Notes: generated by a model not told the origin, from the letters alone. Positions 1 to 10,300 are shown, numbered from the stretch's first letter. The stretch is 64,000 bases of DNA from an uncultured Victivallales bacterium (GCA_903837355.1 CAILUI010000097.1:18830-82829), one strand, 5' to 3'. A program made the numbers and translations.

Positions 1-344
1 CGGTCTACGAACTGGAACTTGCCCGAGCGCAGCAGGCGTGTCCGAATGGTGTCGGTCAGCGACTCGGTGTCAATGTGCTGCATCGTCTTGTTCTTCACCT
101 TGCCCACGCTGACCACGGGGGCGCGCTGAGTGGTGACCTGGACCACGGCCGGTGTGGTCAGCATCGAGTCCACCATCGTTTCGGCGATCTGGTGCAGATC
201 GCCGGCCTCCCAGTCGGACGTGATCGGCGTTGCCGATTGGGGATCGGCGTAGCCGACGCGCGTGCTGGCGCAGCCCGTGGTGACGGCGAGCGCGAGCGCC
301 GCGAGGCAGGGAACGAGGGTCAGGGAACGGCCGTCGAGACTCAT
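1..344 (-). CDS. lpoB: LpoB-like penicillin-binding protein activator lipoprotein (partial)
   Basis: The reading frame is open from the ATG at 344 to the left edge, so only about the first 114 residues are present and the C-terminus is missing. It starts with a lipoprotein signal ending VTTGC (Cys25), followed by a region containing VGKVKNKTMQHIDTESL and LLRSGKFQFVD. These match the start of the LpoB fold, the outer-membrane lipoprotein that activates the peptidoglycan synthase PBP1b. An AAGGAG box lies 9 nt before the ATG. It is the third gene of a minus-strand run behind a COG3014 protein and a YcfL protein, a gene trio known from other bacteria. The family call rests on motif memory and the neighbours. 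Confidence 0.8.
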   Translation of the reverse strand, partial: MSLDGRSLTLVPCLAALALAVTTGCASTRVGYADPQSATPITSDWEAGDLHQIAETMVDSMLTTPAVVQVTTQRAPVVSVGKVKNKTMQHIDTESLTDTIRTRLLRSGKFQFVD

Positions 345-390
345 GTTCAGGTACTCCTTGGGTTTGTACGTAGGGTCGCGGGCCGCCAGG

Positions 391-837
391 TCAGCGGGCC
401 CGGATCATCATCTTGAACTCTTGTACGGCCGCGGTCGGGGCGACGCCAGGGAAGGTCTTGGACTCGCCCTTCCGCAGGGTCACCGGCTTCCACGAGTTGG
501 TGTCGGCGCCGATCTCGTAGCCAGCTCCGTCGAACCAACTGAAGCGGTACTCGAACTTCAGGGTGCCGCCGGCCATCGAGGCCGCGGTGACGCTGGGGTT
601 GAGCAGGCCGTGCTCGGTGCGCTGGCGCGCGATGTCCGTGATCCGCAGACTACGGGCGAGACGGCTGTTGGCGAACTCGATTTCGTGGCTGATGTCAGTG
701 CCACCGTCGGCTCGCCAGACGGTGACCGCGGGCGCCACACGGAGCGCTGGCGTAGTCCGGCAACCGCTGCTCAGCAGCAGGGCCAACCCCGTCGCGGTGA
801 CACCGAGGGTGCGGGCGATGATCATGCGTTTTTCCAT
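391..837 (-). CDS. ycfL: YcfL-family (DUF1425) lipoprotein
   Basis: A 148-residue protein with a signal peptide ending LLSSGC (Cys26), hence a likely lipoprotein, followed by a small beta-rich domain. The segment with FEYRFSWFDGAGYEI and WKPVTLRKGE is typical of the YcfL/DUF1425 family. The start is set at the ATG at 837, which has AAGGAG 6 nt upstream. A GTG at 855 in the same frame overlaps the preceding stop but has no better ribosome site. In enterobacteria ycfL lies next to lpoB, as here. The molecular function of the family is not established; a role in the cell envelope is inferred from the neighbours. Confidence 0.75.
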   Translation of the reverse strand: MEKRMIIARTLGVTATGLALLLSSGCRTTPALRVAPAVTVWRADGGTDISHEIEFANSRLARSLRITDIARQRTEHGLLNPSVTAASMAGGTLKFEYRFSWFDGAGYEIGADTNSWKPVTLRKGESKTFPGVAPTAAVQEFKMMIRAR

Positions 838-851
838 GGCTATCTCCTTGG

Positions 852-2360
852 TCACTTCAGCGTTTGCGGCAGGGGTTTCCCGCCCGGTCCAAACGCCGCC
901 TGTTGCCAGTAGAGCGTGGCGCCGGCCCGCTTGACGTAGAGCACGGTGACCCCGCCCGCGGCGATGGGGACCGCCACCGTCGTAGCCGGCCCCGACGTTC
1001 CTTGGCGTACGCTGACTTGGGCCGGTCCTGCCGGCAGCGCGAAGCGGCCGATCTGGGTGTTATCCGGCAACGAGCACCAACTGCGCAGGTCGGCCTGCTC
1101 GCTGACGTAGTTCACCACACTGCTGGCGACGACCGCCGCCAGGCCGAAGCTGTCGGTCAACTGCTTGGTGGCCACGCCCTTTGCCGTGGCGCGCAGGGCC
1201 TGGCGGACGATCATAGCGGTCAGACGCTCTTTGAGGGCCTTGACGGCCAGCGCCCGCATGGAGCAGACCATCTGCGTGGTGCCCAGCGGCGTCCCCTGAA
1301 CCTCGACGCTGAAGGGGGCTTGCTCGCGCCAGGCGGACTCGTAGTAGGGGAAGGCCAGCGCGATCAGCCCGTAGAACTGGTTCATGCTCATGATCGGGAT
1401 GGGGATCTTGATCTGCTGTTTCTGCGGGATGAACTCATCGTCGATCAGCACCACCAGACTGCCGGCGTCGCGCGGCTGGGGCGCCTCCGTCGCCGTCGCA
1501 AAGCGTGCCTTGAACTGATCATAGTCCTCGCTCATGCCCAACCCGCGCGCCAGGCGCAGCACGTCCTTCTGCAGAACGGCGTTGGCGGGCATGATCTCGA
1601 GCGCCTTCTTGTAGTCGATATAGGCGTCGTTGGGTTGGCCAGCCAGTTCGTAGACCAGGCCGGAAAGGTAGAACGTGGCGGCGTTCTGGAACGAGTTCTT
1701 GACCGTGCCGGCCACTTCGTCCAGGCCGGCGTAGGCCTGTGACACGCGTTGGTCGGCGTCCCCCAGATTGAGCTTGCCAGCGCCCGCCTCGCCCGTCGCT
1801 TTCGCGATGTCCTTCTCATGCCGCTGCAGGGCCAGGCGCTGCTCCAGTTCGGCGCGGCGCACCTCGACGGCGGCACCCTGTACATCGCCACCCAGGAGGT
1901 AGTTGAGCGCCTGGAAGTGGTACATCATCACGGTCTCGTAGCCGGCAACGCGGTAGGGGAGCACGTTGTCGTTGACGACGACTGCACTCGCCTGCGCCAG
2001 GCCGCCGCGGACGGTGACATCGGCCTCGTCGGCCTGCGCCTGGGCGCCCTCGGTGGCGGCACGGAAGTCTGCCATGCTGGCGTCGCGGTTGCCCTGAATC
2101 TGCGCCAGGCGTCCGCGTTCCAACAGGTACAGCACGCGGTCGTTACCCTCGACTTTGCGCCCCAGGCGGACTTCCGCCGCCGCCGGCCGCCCGGCGCGCA
2201 GGTCCTGCAGCAGCGGGTTGATCTGCTTGGGGTAGGCCTTAAAGAGGCTCGAGGTCGAGCAGCCCGTGCAAACCAGCAGCAAGCCCAGTGCCCCGACCCC
2301 TGGCCATACCGTCCGGTGTTTGCGGTGCATACGTGTCAACGGTTTTCTCCACGTGCTCAT
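852..2360 (-). CDS. COG3014-like TPR lipoprotein
   Basis: A 502-residue exported protein with a basic N-terminus and a hydrophobic stretch ending CTGC (Cys34), consistent with lipidation. The middle resembles tetratricopeptide helices, including YLSGLVYELAGQPNDAYIDYKKALEI at about residues 225-255. The C-terminal half contains VVLIDDEFIPQKQ and a long helical stretch around RLTAMIVRQALRATAK. Length and architecture match the COG3014 proteins that often precede ycfL and lpoB. It heads the cluster, and its stop is 15 nt before the ycfL ATG. The ATG at 2360 is uncertain: an ATG at 2330 would give a more usual 23-residue signal peptide, but neither has a well-placed Shine-Dalgarno box. Confidence 0.65.
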   Translation of the reverse strand: MSTWRKPLTRMHRKHRTVWPGVGALGLLLVCTGCSTSSLFKAYPKQINPLLQDLRAGRPAAAEVRLGRKVEGNDRVLYLLERGRLAQIQGNRDASMADFRAATEGAQAQADEADVTVRGGLAQASAVVVNDNVLPYRVAGYETVMMYHFQALNYLLGGDVQGAAVEVRRAELEQRLALQRHEKDIAKATGEAGAGKLNLGDADQRVSQAYAGLDEVAGTVKNSFQNAATFYLSGLVYELAGQPNDAYIDYKKALEIMPANAVLQKDVLRLARGLGMSEDYDQFKARFATATEAPQPRDAGSLVVLIDDEFIPQKQQIKIPIPIMSMNQFYGLIALAFPYYESAWREQAPFSVEVQGTPLGTTQMVCSMRALAVKALKERLTAMIVRQALRATAKGVATKQLTDSFGLAAVVASSVVNYVSEQADLRSWCSLPDNTQIGRFALPAGPAQVSVRQGTSGPATTVAVPIAAGGVTVLYVKRAGATLYWQQAAFGPGGKPLPQTLK

Positions 2361-2453
2361 GTGTCTAAGACGAATGGGGGCTCGGGGTTATTCACGTCGT
2401 CCACGGGAAAAGCACGGGCTCACCCTGGCGCGGCGGGGGTGTCGCGGTAGGGG

Positions 2454-3359
2454 TCAGCCCTTGACCGCCCCGAGCTGAATGCCCTTGACCAGGTAGCGCT
2501 GCAGGAAGACGAAGAGGATGACCATCGGGATCACGCTCATGGTTACGGCCGCCATCAGCAGGTGGGTGGTCTGGCCGCGGGTGGAGTCGAAGAACAGCAG
2601 TCCGACCGGCAGGGTGTACTTGTCGACGCTCTTGAGCATGACCAGCGGCCAGAAGAAGCTGTGGTAGTTGCCGATGAAGGTGAAGATGGTGAGGGTGATC
2701 AGGCCGGGCCGGCAAAGGGGCAGGATGACGTCCCAGTAGACCTGCCACTTGCTGGCTCCGTCGATCTCGGCGGCCTCGTCGAGGCTGGTGGGGATGGTCA
2801 GCATGAACTGGCGCAGGAGGAAGGTGCCGAAGGCGCTGAAGGCGGCCGGGATGATCAGGCCGGCATAGGAGTCGACCAGCCCCAGACGGATCATCGCCTG
2901 GTAGTTCGGGATCATCATCACCAGGCCCGGCAGCATCATCGTCGACAGGTAGAGCAGAAAGACGCGGTCCCGACCGCGCCAGGCGATGCGGGCGAAGCTG
3001 AAGGCGGCCAGGCTGCTGGTGAAGACCTGCAGGAAGGTCACCCAGGCGGCCACGAAGAGGCTGTTCCAATAGAAGCGCGCGAAGGGGATGACCCGGAAGA
3101 CCTCGCCGTAGTTGCCCCAGCGGAAGCGGAGTTGCTCGGGCAGCCAGTTCGGCAGGCCGACTTCGTCCAGCGGTTTGAGGCTGGTCAGCACCATCCACAG
3201 GAACGGCAGGATGAAGGTGAACCCGGCGAGCACCAGGATCCCGTGCAGCCCGGCCGTGCGCAGGAAGCGGGAGAGGGGGCTGCCGATCACCGTACCCCCG
3301 GTCTGGCGTCGCGCCGTGGCTGGGCCGGCGTGGGCGCTGACAGTGTCAATCGTTGACAT
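2454..3359 (-). CDS. Sugar ABC transporter permease, MalG/UgpE type
   Basis: A 301-residue membrane protein of the carbohydrate ABC permease family (binding-protein-dependent transport inner membrane component), about six hydrophobic segments. It carries the EAA loop EAAEIDGASKWQVYWDVILP, which docks the ATPase. The ATG at 3359 lies inside the end of the upstream permease gene (14-nt overlap), suggesting translational coupling; an in-frame upstream ATG would extend it further into that gene and is less likely. It is the last gene of the importer unit. No ATPase gene follows, so the system probably shares a multitask MsmK/MalK-like ATPase encoded elsewhere. Substrate unknown. Confidence 0.9.
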   Translation of the reverse strand: MSTIDTVSAHAGPATARRQTGGTVIGSPLSRFLRTAGLHGILVLAGFTFILPFLWMVLTSLKPLDEVGLPNWLPEQLRFRWGNYGEVFRVIPFARFYWNSLFVAAWVTFLQVFTSSLAAFSFARIAWRGRDRVFLLYLSTMMLPGLVMMIPNYQAMIRLGLVDSYAGLIIPAAFSAFGTFLLRQFMLTIPTSLDEAAEIDGASKWQVYWDVILPLCRPGLITLTIFTFIGNYHSFFWPLVMLKSVDKYTLPVGLLFFDSTRGQTTHLLMAAVTMSVIPMVILFVFLQRYLVKGIQLGAVKG

Positions 3360-4833
3360 AGCGGCTGCCAAACTTCCAGTTGAACAGGGTGACGGCAAAG
3401 ACCATGGCGAAGAGGGTCCAGGCGATGCCGGAAGCGTAGCCGAGGCGGCCGGTGTTGAAGCCCTGGTTATAGATGAAGTAGCTGAGGGTGGTCGTCGAGC
3501 CCGCCGGGCCGCCGTTGGTCATGGTGCGGGCCATCTCGAAGCCGCCCTGGAGGCCGCCGATGACGCTCATGATGAAGATGAAGAAGGTCACCGGCGCGAG
3601 CTGGGGCCAGGTCACGTGCCAGAAGCGCTGGAAGGGGCTGGCGCCATCGATGTCGGCCGCCTCGTAGAGTTCGCCGGGGACGTTGCTCAGTCCGGCCAGG
3701 TACAGCAGCATGTTGTTGCTGCCGATGGCGCCCCAGAGGCCCATGATCATGATCGCCGGCTTGGCCCAGGCGTACACCGAGAGCCAGGCGGGCGGTTCCA
3801 GGCCATCCTGCGCCCAGGCGGGCAGGCGGAAGGCGGCGCTGCCCAGCCCCAGCAGCACCAGCTCGGCGACCATCAGCAGGAAGGCCAGCATGAAGGCGTC
3901 GCCGAAGCCCAGCGCCGGCGCGGCCTTGAAGTCGATCCCGTGGCGGCGATGGCGGACGAAGAGCAGCGTGGCCGCGGCCAGGGTCACCACCGCGGCGCCG
4001 ATCCCAGCGGCACGCCAGGGACTCCAGCAGGCCGCCAGCAGCACCGGCAGCAGCAGCAGGGCGTACGGCAGCAGCGCCGCCGCCGCGCCCAAGGCCCCAT
4101 CGCGCCGCAACTCCAGCAGTTTGCTGATCCCCCAGAGCGCCAGCAGGCAGAGTCCCGCCAGCCCCAACAGCAGCCCGGCCTGCACCACGGTCTCCGGCGT
4201 CCGGTTGACGGTCCGGCCCAGTGCTGCCAAGGGTCCGGCCAGGGCGTTGTTGATCGGCCCGGTGCTGGGGTTGTAGAGTTTCTTCCAGAGGATGAAGACG
4301 GCGACGCCGCTGGTGAAGTGCGGCACGAAGAAGACGGTGCGGTAGACGGCAGAGCCGCCGGCGACGCCCCCCACCAGCAGCAGTGCCGCGAGGCCGCCCA
4401 GCAGGATGGCAAAGGCGCTGGCGTGCAGTCCGGTCAGGCTCAGGGCCACGACGCTGGCACAGAGGACGGCGCCGGCCGCCAGAGCGCCATGGACGCGGCG
4501 CGAACCGCCGCTCAGATCCCGCGATAGCAGCAAGGCCGCCCCCAGGCTGCCGGCGATGGCCAGCGGAATGCCCAGCATCAGAAACAGGGTGTTGCCGAGG
4601 TACTGGTAGAACTCCTTCTCACGCACCAGCCGCAAGACGTTGTCCAGGAAGACGAAGCGGATGTGCTCTTCCTTGAACATGTTGTGCAGTTTGAGGTCCC
4701 AATTGCTGAAGGCCAGGGCGAGGCTGAAGACCAGGGGGATGACGGTGAAAGCCAGGAAGCCGAGGATGTTCGGGGTGAGGAAGGCCAGGCCCAGCAGTTG
4801 GTTGCGGCGTTCGCGTGAAAGAGGACGGCCCAT
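3346..4833 (-). CDS. Sugar ABC transporter permease, MalF/UgpA type, enlarged
   Basis: The partner permease, 495 residues, far longer than the usual 290-320. The N-terminus (LAFLTPNILGFLAFTVIPLV) and C-terminus (YEAADIDGASPFQRFWHVTWP, then TMTNGGPAGSTTTL) are ordinary sugar permease. Two extra hydrophobic blocks are inserted: about residues 100-145 after LLLSRDLSGG, and about residues 190-330 between NNALAGP and LPAWAQDGLEPPAW. The inserts are rich in Leu/Ala and look like added transmembrane helices. The start ATG at 4833 has GGAG 7 nt upstream, inside the end of the binding-protein gene. It forms an operon with the genes on both sides. Confidence 0.88.
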   Translation of the reverse strand: MGRPLSRERRNQLLGLAFLTPNILGFLAFTVIPLVFSLALAFSNWDLKLHNMFKEEHIRFVFLDNVLRLVREKEFYQYLGNTLFLMLGIPLAIAGSLGAALLLSRDLSGGSRRVHGALAAGAVLCASVVALSLTGLHASAFAILLGGLAALLLVGGVAGGSAVYRTVFFVPHFTSGVAVFILWKKLYNPSTGPINNALAGPLAALGRTVNRTPETVVQAGLLLGLAGLCLLALWGISKLLELRRDGALGAAAALLPYALLLLPVLLAACWSPWRAAGIGAAVVTLAAATLLFVRHRRHGIDFKAAPALGFGDAFMLAFLLMVAELVLLGLGSAAFRLPAWAQDGLEPPAWLSVYAWAKPAIMIMGLWGAIGSNNMLLYLAGLSNVPGELYEAADIDGASPFQRFWHVTWPQLAPVTFFIFIMSVIGGLQGGFEMARTMTNGGPAGSTTTLSYFIYNQGFNTGRLGYASGIAWTLFAMVFAVTLFNWKFGSRYVND

Positions 4834-4837
4834 AGCT

Positions 4838-6553
4838 CTACTCCGTCCAGCCCATGGCCTGGTAATAGCGGCGGTGGAAAGGATCCTGCAGCCAGTCCGC
4901 GGGCACCTTCCGGCCCGCGGCGCGGGCGGCGGTGATCTGGCGTTGCACCTCGCACTGCTGCTCGTACTGTGGCCGCAGCTTCGGGTTCTCCTGCAGGTTT
5001 CGTTCGATCTCGGCGTTGACGTCGGCCTGCATGGTGCGGGCGGCGTCCTCCGCCGAGCAGCGGTCCGAGGTGAACTCCTCCATGGCCTTGGTGATGATTC
5101 GGGAGGCCTCGGCGGTGAGGATGAACGGCGAGGTGCTGTAGGGGATGGCGATGGTCCCGGCGGATTCTGCCGAGACCTCATGGCAGCCCCATTCCGTGCG
5201 CACATCGGCCAGCAGTTCCACGTACTCGGCGCGGAAGGCGGCCAGCGCCCGCTCGTAGTCGGCCGGGTTCATCGCGGCTGGCTTGGGCGGGGCGGGCAGG
5301 GCGTTGACGTCGAGGGGACGGTCGCGGTCGACGACGTCGGTGACGGCGTAGAAGGCGCGGCTGAACCCCGGCAGCAGGTCGCGCTGTTCCGCCGCCGAGT
5401 AGGGGAAGTAGGGCAGTAGATCGGGCAGCATCGCCAGCGGCCGCCGGTAGGCCTCGGTGCGCGTGTACTTCGGATTGGGCGGCAGCGCATCGGCGTCGCG
5501 CACGATGTTCATGTTGTAGTCCTCGCTGGCCAGGTAGGCGAGGAAATACGTGGCCAGCTCCTGGTGTTTGCCGCCGCGGTAGATGGCCGAGGCGCGCGTG
5601 CCCGTCGAAGCATTCGGGAAGCCGCCATGCGGGGGTTCGACCACCGCCAGTTCGAGCCGCGGCTGCCCCTTCTCACGGCGGTTCTTCTGAAAGGTCCGCA
5701 GTTGGATCAGGCCGTAGCGGCAGCAGGGGAAGAAGGCGTAGTTGCCGCTGTTGAAGAGCTGGATGGTGCTGCCGCCGTAACCGGCATCGGTGGCGAAGGA
5801 ATCGCGCTCGGCCAGGGTCGGGATGATGTGATCCTCGTAGGTCCACTTGTAGATCAGTTTGAGGACGCGCACCGTGCGCGGATCATCGAGGGTGCAGGCG
5901 GTCAACGTCTCGTTGTACTGGGACAGCCCGAGCGAACGCCACATCACCGGGGCGTCCACGTAGGGAGCGAGGAAGTAGCGCCGGGGCTCGCCCGGCCGGT
6001 TGGCGGCCGCCGAGAAGCGTTTGCCCAGCGCCTCGAACTCGGCGAAGGTCCAGCGCCGCGGCGGCTCTTCGATGCCGAACTGCTTGAAGATGTTGCGGTT
6101 CACCCAGAGCAGGTGGACATAGACGTTGCAGGGGAAGGCGTACTGCCGCCCGTCGGTGGTGATCTCCGGCCGCATCGCTTCCCAGGTCTGGCTGGGGTCG
6201 AAGCCCAGCGTCAGCCCCGGCTCGGTGACATCGGTCAGCATGCCCACCGCCTGCCGGAAGAACATGTTGGTGCCGCCGGTGTGGTCGACGATGTCGCCGC
6301 AGACGCCGCTCACCCCCTGGATGACCACCTTCTCGGTGTCGATGTTGACCATGTCCAGGCGCAGTTCATAGGGTGGGTAGTGGTTCTTCTTGAGCCACTC
6401 CTGGAAGGTGCTGACCTGGACTTCGCGGGCCGGGTTCTGGTCGGTGACCCAGTAGAGGAGGGGCAAGGTGCTGTGGAGGGCGGGGTTGAGCCAGCGGGTG
6501 AAGGCGCTGGCGGCGATGAGCAGTGCCAGGATGCCGATGAAGAGGTATTTCAT
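4838..6553 (-). CDS. ABC transporter extracellular solute-binding protein, family 1
   Basis: A 571-residue protein with an N-terminal hydrophobic segment (YLFIGILALLIAASAF) and no lipobox, so it may stay anchored by an uncleaved signal. The body resembles family 1 (UgpB/MalE-like) binding proteins: YWVTDQNPAREVQ near the start, the YAFPCNVYVHLLWVNRNIF region, and the RWTFAEFEALGKRF segment. It is longer than the usual 420-450, with a C-terminal helical tail ending near QAMGWTE. It is the first gene of the importer operon, with only 4 nt between its stop and the next ATG. The frame stays open far upstream, but the ATG at 6553 directly before the membrane segment is the sensible start. Confidence 0.85.
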   Translation of the reverse strand: MKYLFIGILALLIAASAFTRWLNPALHSTLPLLYWVTDQNPAREVQVSTFQEWLKKNHYPPYELRLDMVNIDTEKVVIQGVSGVCGDIVDHTGGTNMFFRQAVGMLTDVTEPGLTLGFDPSQTWEAMRPEITTDGRQYAFPCNVYVHLLWVNRNIFKQFGIEEPPRRWTFAEFEALGKRFSAAANRPGEPRRYFLAPYVDAPVMWRSLGLSQYNETLTACTLDDPRTVRVLKLIYKWTYEDHIIPTLAERDSFATDAGYGGSTIQLFNSGNYAFFPCCRYGLIQLRTFQKNRREKGQPRLELAVVEPPHGGFPNASTGTRASAIYRGGKHQELATYFLAYLASEDYNMNIVRDADALPPNPKYTRTEAYRRPLAMLPDLLPYFPYSAAEQRDLLPGFSRAFYAVTDVVDRDRPLDVNALPAPPKPAAMNPADYERALAAFRAEYVELLADVRTEWGCHEVSAESAGTIAIPYSTSPFILTAEASRIITKAMEEFTSDRCSAEDAARTMQADVNAEIERNLQENPKLRPQYEQQCEVQRQITAARAAGRKVPADWLQDPFHRRYYQAMGWTE

Positions 6554-6750
6554 ACGCTGACCGCCCATCCACTCGTCGCCGGCAGAGTCCTGCGCCCAAG
6601 GCCAGCCTGGAGGCCCGCGCGGGCAACACTGTAAGCCTTGGGCCGGGCGGGTCAACCGGGGGCGGGTCCTGCGGCCGTGATCCCGCTTGGCGGGCGAAGC
6701 GACCCGGGTCCTGCGGACGGCGGGCTGCTGTCCCGCTGACTCGCATCTCG

Positions 6751-6843
6751 CTGGAGGGCGAAGCTCCCCAGGCGCGCCAGCGCCGCTGAGCCGCATCCCC
6801 GTGGCGGGCGAAGCTCCCCGGGCGCGCAGGCGCCGCTGAGCCG
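6751..6843. repeat. GC-rich repeat, two copies (same family as 25603-25842)
   Basis: Two tandem copies, 50 nt apart, of a unit built around GGGCGAAGCTCCCC, then GGCGCG and CGCCGCTGAGCC. Four longer copies of the same unit lie near 25.6 kb. The 807-base gap 6554-7360 also holds the 55-nt repeats described next. Frames in it stay open only because the DNA is GC-rich, and I see no gene there. Confidence 0.8.
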
Positions 6844-6893
6844 CCGGCCGGAAACCGGGACAAGGGCACGGCTCACCGCCTGCAAGGCAGGCC

Positions 6894-7085
6894 GTGGAGG
6901 TTCGCCCTCCAAGGGAACCCCGTGACCAAGCTGCCTTGTGCAGCAACCGTGGAGGTTCGCCCTCCAAGGGATACCCGTGACCAAGCTGCCTTGTGCAGCA
7001 ACCGTGGAGGTTCGCCCTCCAAGGGATGGCCGTGAGACGGCGCCGGGCGCAGTCCCCCGTGGAGGTTCGTCCAGCCGGTCCGCCG
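6894..7085. repeat. 55-nt tandem repeat, 3 good copies plus a diverged fourth
   Basis: The motif GTGGAGGTTCGCCCTCCAAG begins at 6894, 6949 and 7004, and a diverged copy begins at 7059, an exact 55-nt period. Each unit contains a hairpin (TGGAGG facing CCTCCA) and a second one in CTGCCTTGTGCAG. The segment lies between two divergent genes, an ABC binding protein and a lyase, and may affect either promoter. Confidence 0.85.
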
Positions 7086-7360
7086 GGCCGGTGGAACGCG
7101 GGATCTCCGTATCCCGCGGCCGGGTTGCGGAGATCCCGGCGTCCAGGGGCGGGCCAGACAGATCGACACGCGAGCCGCGGCTCCTGCAGATCGTCATGGG
7201 TCATTCAGCGGTTCACCTACGAGGTCGCCCGCGCGGGCGGGCGCCGCGAGGCCGACCGGGAGTTCGGCGTTCCCAGGAGCGCCAGGCCCCGCGCGCGGCC
7301 TGCAGGCGTCGGCACTATGTTGTCAGCCAGATGTGGTTGCATTCGCGAGGAGCCATCGCC

Positions 7361-10300
7361 ATGGCCGATGCCGCAAAGGGGTATGTCCTGGCCGCCGTGG
7401 CCGGGTGGTTCACGTGCCTGGTTGCCGGAGGCGCTGAGATGGTGGTCTACAGGCCGGATGTGGTGGGGGTGGAGCGGCTGTTCATGGTGGCGCTCAAGGT
7501 GCCGCGGGAGACGCCGGACATCGAGGTGACGGTGCCGCCTTGCGTCGTGCTTCTGGACCGGACCCGGCTGCCGGCCCAGAGCGAACTCCGCAAGTTCTAC
7601 TTCCGCAGCACCGCGCCGGCGGTGCAGGCCGAGATCCGCTTTGCTGGCCCTATCGAAGCGCAGACGGTCGTCATCGACATCTGGTCGTTCGCGCAACTGC
7701 GCGCACCCCGCACACTGAAGGGTGTCGACCTGCCGCGGCGCTGGCCCCTGGGCGAGGCGCTGCCGGAGTTGAAGGCAGGCCAGACGCTCACCGACGCGCG
7801 GAGCCAGGAAGCAGCCCGGCAGGCGGGGGCGCCGGCCACTGCCTACCTCGAACTCGGCGACGACGCGATCTGGGCGTTGCAGCCGGACTCGACCCTCCCA
7901 CGCTGGCACTGGACCAACGTCAAGGAAGGCTGCCCGGTGCACGGGGCCGCGATCTACGAGAAGGGGGCCTACTACCCCTGGCTCAACGACCGCGGCCTGG
8001 CGTTGCGCAGTTACACGGCCACGGTCCCCTACCCTTGGAAGATCGTCTGCCCGGTGGGGAAGGAGAGCTATCCCTCGAACGATATCGGTAAGGACGACTT
8101 CACCAGCGGCGAGTTCCCCGACGACGGCATGGGCGGCGGTTTCGAGCGCGGCGGCATCCATTACGGCTTTCTGGCGGAGATCGCGCAGGCCTACTGCCAC
8201 CAGATGTTGAAGGTGGCCCCCGACTGCGCCCGGAGCTACCTCGTCACAGGCGATGCCCGCTACGTCCACAAGGCCTTGGTGGCGCTGTCGCGGTTAGCGG
8301 TCGAGTACGCCTACCTGGCGACCATGACCCAGCACCGGCACCGCAACAGCCAGAGCCAGGTGGAGCGCTTGGGGCAGGCGCCGTTCAGCGAGGGTCCCTT
8401 CCTGTACGACACGGGCTTGACGGTGTACGCCATCGACCAGCCCGGTTACCAGATGGCGCTGGCCGAAGCCTACGACCGCATCTGGCCGGCGATCGATCAG
8501 GATGCCGAGATCCTGCCCTACCTGCGTGGCAAGGGCTTCGCGCTGGCGGACCACGAGCAGTTGCGGCGCTTCCTCGAGGAGAACCTGCTGGCGGTCTGGA
8601 TGCAGGCGGCCCTCGACGGTTCCACCGCCTCCAACCCGCCCTACGCGCAGTGGGGCCTGGCCCGCATGGCCGAGATGCTCAACTACCGCCGGGGCACGGA
8701 CTTCATGGACTGGCTCTTCGACGGTGCAGGCAACATGCGGGCCTTCGTCGCCAACGGCTTCTTCCGCGATGGTGCTCCCTACGAGTCCAGTGGCGGCTAC
8801 AACGGCATGCACGTCACGGCGCTGGGGCCGATCGTCGAGTCGGTCGAGCACCTGCGGGCCTTGCGGCCGGACGTCTATCCCGAGGCGCGCTACCCGAACC
8901 TCACCCGTAGTCGGCGCTACCACAACGTCTTTGACTTCTCCATGAACACGGTCACCATTGATCGCACCTACCCGCGGGTGGGCGATGATGGCGTTCCGCC
9001 GCACTACGGCAAGCGCGCTCGCATCACCGCTCAGAATGGCGGTACCGAGGCCTTCGAGCACGCCGTGAAGGTCTTCGGCGACCCCAAGTTCGCCTGGGCG
9101 CTGGCACGCTGGCCCGACTGGCAACCGGCGCCGGGGTCGGCCCTGACCCGTGCGCAGGTCGAGGCGGCGGCCGCGGCCTGGCCCGACGACTGGAATGACC
9201 GCAGCCGGCTCTCCGATGGCTACGGACTCGCGATCCTGCGCAGCGGCAGCGGTGAGGCGAAGCGGGCGCTGTGGATGATGTACGGGCGCTACCGCAGCCA
9301 CTGCCACGACGACATCATGCACATCGGCCTGGATGCCTTCCAGAGCGAGATCCTCGGTCACCTGGGCTACCCGCGCAACTGGAATTCGTGGTACGGCAAC
9401 TGGATGACGCAACTCGTGGCTCGGCAGGTGCCGTTCGTCAGTATGACCGCGACCGCCCAGCTCTTTGCGGACGCCGGTCCGCTGCAGGTTGCCGAGGCCC
9501 TGGCGAGCGCCTTCACGGACCGGGTGGCCGAGGGCGTCGGCTACGCGGTCGACTCGGGCAACGGCCAGCGGCGCTGTCTGGCGCTGATCGACGTCGACGC
9601 GGAGCGCTTCTACGCGGTCGACCTCTACAGCGTCTTCGGCGGGCGCGAGGCCTGGTGGAGTTTCCACGGCCAGGAGGATGACGGGTTCCAGGTGGCGGGT
9701 CTGAACTTGACGCCCCAGACGGGCGGGACCCTGGCGGGTGCCGACGTCCCCTATGGCGACGAAGCCTGGCTCAAGGCCAATGGGTGCACGCGCAGCAACT
9801 ATGGCTACAGCGGCCCGATGTTCGGCTTTGCGCACCTCGACCACGTCCAGCGGGCCAGCAGCGCCGACGCCTGGTCAGCGGACTGGACCCTGCGCGCCGC
9901 CGAGGGGCTGCACTTTCGCCTGAGCGTGCCGCCCGGCGACGCCGCGCAGGAGGTGGCCGTGTGTGACGGGCGCTCCCCGGCGGGCGCTTCGCCCTATGCG
10001 ATGAAGTGGCTGCTGCGCCATGACCAGGGCTCGGCGCCGTTGCGCAGCCGTTTCGTGTCCTTCATGGAGCTGTATCGCGGCGCGCCTCTGATCGTCGCTC
10101 TCCGCCGCGTGGAGCTGACCGGCGCCGGCCAGGATGCCGCTGAGGCGCAGGCCTACGAAGTCATCCTCGAGCACCGTCGTGACCTGATCTTCTACAGCAC
10201 CGCCGCCGACCGCGTCTTCGCCGCCGCCGGCGGTTTCGAGTTCGCCGGGCGCTTTGGCCTGTATTCCGAGACTCGCGACGGCCAGCCGCTCCGGGCCGCC

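Noticed and set aside
6554..7360. N-terminal extension of the lyase or of the binding protein through the repeat region
   Set aside because: Both frames stay open there only because the repeats lack stops. The signal peptides and, for the lyase, the ribosome site support starts at 7361 and 6553.
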